Shown here piece by piece: positions 59,345-64,000 of a stretch of 64,000 nt of DNA. The notes beneath the pieces are model-generated. The model made no database searches and was not told the DNA's origin. It worked only from the letters and a program-made list of their open reading frames with translations. The translations under genes and the position numbers were made by a program. The first letter of the stretch is position 1. Each line of letters starts with the position of its first letter. The stretch covers positions 25,994 to 89,993 of the forward strand of contig CAIPLM010000147.1 in assembly GCA_903865895.1 (NCBI GenBank). The letters run 5' to 3'. The DNA comes from an uncultured Rhodospirillales bacterium. GTDB taxonomy: Bacteria; Pseudomonadota; Alphaproteobacteria; Acetobacterales; Acetobacteraceae.

Positions 59345-61222
59345 CTACGAAACGGTCTGCGCCGCCTCCAACTCCTCCTCGGCCGCCAGCCAGTCCGACT
59401 CCGCGGCGTGTTCGAGGCGCTTGATGGCAGCCAGCTTGGCCTGGGCGGCCACCACCTCGCCCTTGCGGGCCGGGGCGTAGATGCCGGGATCAGCGAGTTG
59501 CCGCTCGATCGCCGTGCGCTCGGCCGCCAGCCGGGCAATCCGCGCCTCGGCGTCCTTCACCTTCTTGCGCAACGGCGCCACCGCCGCGCGGGCATCAGCG
59601 CGGGCACGGCGATCATTGGTGCGATTGGCGCCATCACCCCTAGGCGCGGGCCGGGCCCGCTCGGTGAGCAACGCCCGATAGTCGTCGAGATCCCCGTCAT
59701 ACGGCTTCACCGTCCCGTCGCCGACAATCCACAGCTGATCGGCCACCAGCTCCACCAAATGCGGATCATGGGTGATCAGCAGCACCGCGCCCGAGAAATC
59801 CGCCAGCGCCCGCACCAGCGCCTCGCGGGCGTCGATGTCGAGATGGTTGGTCGGCTCATCGAGGATCAACAACTGCGGCGCATCCCGCGTCGCCAGCGCC
59901 AGCAGCAACCGCGCCTTCTCCCCGCCCGAGAGCGACTGCACCTCGGTGCTCGCCCGATCGGCATCGAGCCCGAAGCGCGCCAACTGGCCGCGCACCTGCG
60001 ACGGCGTCGCCCGCGGCAACGCGCGCGCCATGTGATCGACCGGGGTCTCCCCCATCACCAGCTCATCCGTCTGATGCTGCGCGAAATACCCGACGCGCAG
60101 CTTCGGCCCCCGCCGCACATCCCCCCGCGTCGGCTCCAGCCGCCCCGCGATCAGCTTAGCCAGCGTCGACTTGCCATTGCCATTGGCACCCAGCAGCGCA
60201 ATCCGGTCATCCATATCGACCCGCAAAGTGAGGTTCGACAGCACCGGCGGCCCGCCATACCCCACCGAGACCCGGTCGATCGACAGGATCGGCGGCGACA
60301 ACTGCGCCGGCTCGGGGAAGGCGAAGCGGGTGACATGATCCTCCAGCACCGCCTCGATCACCGGCAGCTTCTCGATCGCCTTGATGCGCGCCTGGGCCTG
60401 GCGCGCCTTGGTCGCCTTGGCACGGAACCGGTCGACGAAGGACTGCATATGCGCCTTCTGCGCCGCGATCTTGGTCGCCATCGCCGTCTGCTGCGCCGCC
60501 CGCTCGGTCTTGATGCGGACGAACTCGTCATACCCGCCGGGCGTCAGCGTGATCTTCCCACGATCGAGATGGGCGATGCTGTCGACGCAGCGATCCAGCA
60601 ACCCGCGATCATGCGAGACCACCAGAGCCGCGCCGGGGAATTTCGCCAGCCAGGTCTCGAGCCACAGCGTGGCCTCGAGGTCGAGATGGTTGGTCGGCTC
60701 GTCCAGCAGCAGCATGTCGGGCGCCGAGAACAGCACGGTCGCCAGCGCCACCCGCATCCGCCAGCCGCCGGAATAGGAGCTCACCGGCCGCGCCTGAGCA
60801 GCCGCATCGAACCCAAGCCCGGCCAGGATCACCGCGGCCCGGGCCGGGGCGGAATCCGCCGAAATCGTCACCAGCCGGTCATGCACCTCGGCCAGGCGAT
60901 GCGGATCGGCATCGGGGTCATCCGCCTCGGCCAGCAACGCCAGCCGCTCCTGATCGCCCTCCAGCACCGTCTCCAGCAGCGACTGGTCACCATCCGGCGC
61001 CTCCTGTTTCACCTGGCCCAGCCGGGCACGGGCGGCGAGGCGGATGGTGCCGCCATCGATGCCGATCTCGCCGGAGATCGCCTTCAGCAGGGTGGACTTC
61101 CCCGCGCCATTGCGCCCGACCAGGCCGATGCGCCGGCCAGGGTCCACCGTAAGGTCGGCATTGTCGAGCAGGAGCCGTCCGGCGATGCGGATGGACACGC
61201 CACTGATGATAAGGAGACTCAT
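59345..61222 (-). CDS. ABC-F family ATP-binding cassette protein
   Basis: Two Walker A (GRNGAGKSTLLK, GANGNGKSTLAK) and two LSGGE/YSGGW-type signatures; LLDEPTNHLD twice; no TM. Confidence 0.95.
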   Translation of the reverse strand: MSLLIISGVSIRIAGRLLLDNADLTVDPGRRIGLVGRNGAGKSTLLKAISGEIGIDGGTIRLAARARLGQVKQEAPDGDQSLLETVLEGDQERLALLAEADDPDADPHRLAEVHDRLVTISADSAPARAAVILAGLGFDAAAQARPVSSYSGGWRMRVALATVLFSAPDMLLLDEPTNHLDLEATLWLETWLAKFPGAALVVSHDRGLLDRCVDSIAHLDRGKITLTPGGYDEFVRIKTERAAQQTAMATKIAAQKAHMQSFVDRFRAKATKARQAQARIKAIEKLPVIEAVLEDHVTRFAFPEPAQLSPPILSIDRVSVGYGGPPVLSNLTLRVDMDDRIALLGANGNGKSTLAKLIAGRLEPTRGDVRRGPKLRVGYFAQHQTDELVMGETPVDHMARALPRATPSQVRGQLARFGLDADRASTEVQSLSGGEKARLLLALATRDAPQLLILDEPTNHLDIDAREALVRALADFSGAVLLITHDPHLVELVADQLWIVGDGTVKPYDGDLDDYRALLTERARPAPRGDGANRTNDRRARADARAAVAPLRKKVKDAEARIARLAAERTAIERQLADPGIYAPARKGEVVAAQAKLAAIKRLEHAAESDWLAAEEELEAAQTVS

Positions 61223-61329
61223 GGCGGGGGGTTTACCCCTGTGCTGCCCTGCCGGGGAAGGGGTTGCCCGCATCGGAGCCCTGCTCTAAAGCCCCGCGCA
61301 ACGTCAACCACCGATAATGCGAGGCCCAA

Positions 61330-61752
61330 ATGGCAATCGAGCGCACCTTCTCCATCCTCAAGCCCGACGCGACGCGCCGCAACCTCACCGGCAAGATCAA
61401 CGCCAAGTTCGAGGAAGCCGGCCTGCGCATCGTCGCCCAGCGCCGCATCCAGATGACCACCGCCATGGCCGAGAGCTTCTACGGCGTGCACCGCGAGCGC
61501 GGCTTCTTCCGTGACCTCGTGACCTTCATGACCTCGGGCCCCGTCGTGGTCCAGGTGCTCGAAGGCGAGAACGCCGTGCTCGCCAACCGCGAGATCATGG
61601 GCGCCACCAACCCGGCCAACGCCGCCCCCGGCACCATCCGCAAGGAATTCGCCGAGAGCATCGAGGCCAACTCCGTGCACGGCTCCGACAGCCCGGAGAA
61701 CGCCGCCATCGAGATCGCCTATTTCTTCGCCGGCTGCGACATAACCGGCTGA
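61330..61752 (+). CDS. ndk: nucleoside diphosphate kinase
   Basis: [71 protein letters not shown]. Confidence 0.97.
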   Translation: MAIERTFSILKPDATRRNLTGKINAKFEEAGLRIVAQRRIQMTTAMAESFYGVHRERGFFRDLVTFMTSGPVVVQVLEGENAVLANREIMGATNPANAAPGTIRKEFAESIEANSVHGSDSPENAAIEIAYFFAGCDITG

Positions 61753-61761
61753 TCCGCCTGC

Positions 61762-61785
61762 CCCCTCCCGCCCAAGCGGGAGGGG
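61762..61785. terminator. stem-loop after ndk
   Basis: CCCCTCCCGC ccaa GCGGGAGGGG perfect 10-bp stem. Confidence 0.65.
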
Positions 61786-61812
61786 TTCACCCCCTGCCCG
61801 GGAGCCCTTGCC

Positions 61813-62436
61813 TTGCCCCTCAAAATCCTCGGGTCCGGCTTCGGCCGCACCGGCACCAAATCCCTCAAACTCGCGCTGGAGCAGCTCGGCTTCGCGCCCT
61901 GCCACCACATGCTGGAAATCCGCTCCACCCCCGGTCAGCTCGATTTCTGGTACGATATCGCGATGGGCAAGCCGGTCGACTGGCACGCCGTCTTCGCCGA
62001 TTTTGACGCGGCCTGCGATTGGCCCTCCTGCAACTACTGGCGCGAAATGGCCGAGGCCTTCCCGGACGCCAAGGTGATCCACACCCGCCGCCCGCCGGAG
62101 CAGTGGTGGGGCAGCTTCTCCAAAACCATCATGGAAACCCTGCTCAACCGCGCGCCGACCGAAGACCCCGAGATGCTGCGCATGCGCAAGATGGTGGACA
62201 CCGTCATCAACCAGAACGTCTTCGGCGGCCAGATCGACAACAAGGAGATCGCCCTCGCCGCCTTCGCCCAGCGCGAGCGGGACGTTGTGGCCGCCATCGC
62301 CCCGGACCGCCTGCTGATCCTCGAGCCGACCGACGGTTGGGAAAAACTCTGCCCCTTCCTCGGCGTTCCCGTCCCCGAGACCCCCTACCCCTTCACCAAC
62401 ACCACCGAAGAATTCCGCGCCGCCGTCCGGCGGTAG
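61813..62436 (+). CDS. sulfotransferase family protein (TTG start)
   Basis: ILGSGFGRTGTKSLKLALEQLGFAPCHHM (5'-PSB-like loop); FPDAKVIHTRRPPEQWW. Confidence 0.85.
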   Translation: MPLKILGSGFGRTGTKSLKLALEQLGFAPCHHMLEIRSTPGQLDFWYDIAMGKPVDWHAVFADFDAACDWPSCNYWREMAEAFPDAKVIHTRRPPEQWWGSFSKTIMETLLNRAPTEDPEMLRMRKMVDTVINQNVFGGQIDNKEIALAAFAQRERDVVAAIAPDRLLILEPTDGWEKLCPFLGVPVPETPYPFTNTTEEFRAAVRR

Positions 62437-62507
62437 CGGAAATCCCAAGGCGGGATGGTATTTGGATCGAATTAGCAACAAATAGCCCGCACCTCCCCCC
62501 ATCCCGC

Positions 62508-63248
62508 CTAATCCCGCGGCAGCCGAGGCGGCAACAACGTCATCGGCTCCCCCTCCAAATTCGGATACCAAAGAGCCGCCTCCCGCTCCTTCCGGGTCAG
62601 CCACCGCCCCTTGGTGACTCCCTCTCCCGCGTTCGCGGGAGAGGGCAGGGGTGAGGGTGTCTCCACCGCGCGATCCCCGACCCCCCGCTCCCCTTCTCCC
62701 TCTCCCCGGTTTCGGGGAGAGGGCCGGGGTGAGGGTCGCGCAACCGGCACACGCTTAACGCGCCTCCCCCTCACCACCCTCCCCACACACGGCGCATCAA
62801 TCGCCAACACCCAACACATCCGCCGCAACACCCGCTGCGCCTGCGGACACCCCGCCACCATCGCCGAAACCTCCGGCGTATTGAGGTGATGCGCAATCAT
62901 CGCCGCCGACGCCCGCACCTCCTCCCCCAACCGCACCACCCACCCAAACCCACCTGGCAGCCGCACCCGCGGCGTCTTCCGCTCCCCACGAACCTCCCCC
63001 GCCCGCGACGTCCGCGTCCGAAACACCCCACCCGCCGCCAACCGCGTCATCACAGCAGCAAACCGCCGCCCACACCCCCGCAGATACCGATGCATGGCCA
63101 TCGCCACATCCTGCCGCGGGTCCCGCGCCATCCGATGGAACATCTGCCCCACCAACCGATCGACAAACCACAGCACCGCCGCCACCATTTCGGCGGTTCG
63201 GTCCGGCGCGAGGCCGGAAGGCGCAGGGGATGAGGTCAACCCATTCAT
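62508..63248 (-). CDS. hypothetical protein with REP-like DNA translated in its C-terminal half
   Basis: 246-aa ORF preceded by good promoter; contains ARPSPRPSPRNRGEGEGERG...TPSPLPSPANAGEGV from hairpins. Confidence 0.6.
   Translation of the reverse strand: MNGLTSSPAPSGLAPDRTAEMVAAVLWFVDRLVGQMFHRMARDPRQDVAMAMHRYLRGCGRRFAAVMTRLAAGGVFRTRTSRAGEVRGERKTPRVRLPGGFGWVVRLGEEVRASAAMIAHHLNTPEVSAMVAGCPQAQRVLRRMCWVLAIDAPCVGRVVRGRRVKRVPVARPSPRPSPRNRGEGEGERGVGDRAVETPSPLPSPANAGEGVTKGRWLTRKEREAALWYPNLEGEPMTLLPPRLPRD
62620..62645. repeat. REP-like hairpin, type I copy 1
   Basis: CCCTCTCCCGCG tt CGCGGGAGAGGG followed by caggggtgaggg. Confidence 0.85.
62698..62723. repeat. REP-like hairpin, type I copy 2
   Basis: CCCTCTCCCCG gttt CGGGGAGAGGG followed by ccggggtgaggg. 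Confidence 0.85.
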
Positions 63249-63255
63249 GACGCAA

Positions 63256-63284
63256 ATAATAACTCGTCAGTCATCCACAGTCAA
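63256..63284 (-). promoter_or_regulatory. sigma70-like promoter upstream of 63248 ORF
   Basis: Reverse strand TTGACT - 17 nt - TATTAT, 7 nt before ATG. Confidence 0.65.
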
Positions 63285-63338
63285 GGAAAAAAGATCATCA
63301 GAGCGGATTTTTTACACCCCCTGCGCGCCCGCAAGGAC

Positions 63339-63372
63339 CGTCATCGCGAGGCGCAGCCGAAGCGATCCATGG
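63339..63372. repeat. GTCATtGCGAGG-type dispersed intergenic repeat
   Basis: CGTCATCGCGAGGCGCAGCCGAAGCGATCCATGG, resembles widespread alphaproteobacterial repeat. Confidence 0.65.
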
Positions 63373-63485
63373 CAACCACACGACCAGCAGCCCAGTCCGT
63401 ACCACCCGCCAACCACCGCATCCGCCGCAGCCCCAGAAAGGCCGAACACCGAGACGGCGAGACAGCGAGAGCCGTCGCTTCCCCC

Positions 63486-63557
63486 TTCTCCCTCTCCCGC
63501 GTTTCCGGGCTTGAGCCACAGAGCGGACCAAGGGCGGGACGAGGGCAGCCGTGCGCC
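63486..63557. repeat. REP-like hairpin, type II copy 1
   Basis: TTCTCCCTCTCCCGCGTTTCCGGG-CTTGAGCCACAGAGCGGACCAAG-GGCGGGACGAGGG. Confidence 0.8.
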
Positions 63558-63561
63558 TTAC

Positions 63562-63633
63562 TTCTCCCTCTCCCCGGTTTCGGGGCTTGAGCCGCAGAGC
63601 GGATCAAGAGCGGGGTGAGGGTGGTCGTGCGCC
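63562..63633. repeat. REP-like hairpin, type II copy 2
   Basis: TTCTCCCTCTCCCCGGTTTCGGGG-CTTGAGCCGCAGAGCGGATCAAG-AGCGGGGTGAGGG, 76 bp downstream of copy 1. Confidence 0.8.
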
Positions 63634-63712
63634 ATGGCCCTCCAGACCGAAGCCGCCCCACCAGCAAAAAGCTCGGCCGCAGAGCCACAGAGAAGTCGGA
63701 GACCAGCCCCCT

Positions 63713-64000
63713 TCACCCGCCCTTGCGGCCTCCCCCAAGGCGACTGCCTGACTTCGCTCCCAGCGAGCGCGCTTGGCTTGCAGCGGCATCCCGCCTGAGA
63801 CGTTCGAGCAGGTCGCCTTTGCCGTCGACCCTGAGCCCCCCCGCGATCAGCCCTGCGATGGGCGCGAGGTCCTGCACCTTTGTGCCGGTGAGCAAGAGGT
63901 ATTGCAGGTTGGCGAGCCCTGCGATGGGTGCGAGGTCCTGCACCTGGGTGCCGACGAGCGTGAGGTATTGCAGGTTGGCGAGCCCTGCGATGGGCGCGAG
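63713..64000 (-). CDS. leucine-rich repeat protein, C-terminus (runs off window end)
   Basis: LAPIAGLANLQYLTLVGTQVQDLAPIAGLANLQYLLLTGTKVQDLAPIAGL repeats of 22 aa. Confidence 0.85.
   Translation of the reverse strand, partial: LAPIAGLANLQYLTLVGTQVQDLAPIAGLANLQYLLLTGTKVQDLAPIAGLIAGGLRVDGKGDLLERLRRDAAASQARSLGAKSGSRLGGGRKGG

Noticed and set aside
59408-61456. 682-aa + strand ORF
   Set aside because: Antisense to a clear ABC-F gene with intact Walker motifs and overlapping ndk; Arg/Gln-rich shadow ORF
61219-62604. 461-aa - strand ORF
   Set aside because: Antisense to ndk and the sulfotransferase gene
62600-63640. Possible CRISPR array from repeated hairpins
   Set aside because: Units are self-complementary REP-like elements with irregular spacing, no uniform spacers and no cas genes

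Overview
High-GC chromosomal window, probably from an Acetobacteraceae-like alphaproteobacterium (lineage is inference). About 50 protein genes are supportable, mostly metabolic or housekeeping: moaB, ABC peptide-transport genes, def, COQ9, rpsU, an RND efflux pair, trpS, ccmF-ccmG-ccmH-ccmI, hemW, kynU, an ABC-F ATPase and ndk. No rRNA, tRNA, CRISPR array or intact transposon was seen. The main findings are these. (1) A dispersed ~130-bp composite palindrome occurs in three full copies and one half copy. Each full copy pairs one GCTTC-type and one GGTTC-type hairpin in inverted orientation, and the flanking and central sequences differ between copies yet are often self-complementary. Two copies fill gaps inside operons; the third full copy and the half copy bracket an F420 gene cassette. 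(2) An F420-dependent dehydrogenase (FGD-like)-cofE-cofD cassette lies in a proteobacterial context. (3) Two hypothetical genes 30 kb apart share an almost identical promoter that places the ATG 7 nt after the -10 box, predicting leaderless transcripts. (4) A repeat-dense right end contains REP-like hairpins translated in-frame within an ORF, a variant hairpin subfamily, and the C-terminus of a recently expanded leucine-rich-repeat gene. (5) There is an orphan enamidase-like amidohydrolase. All calls come from reading the sequence; no database search was run.
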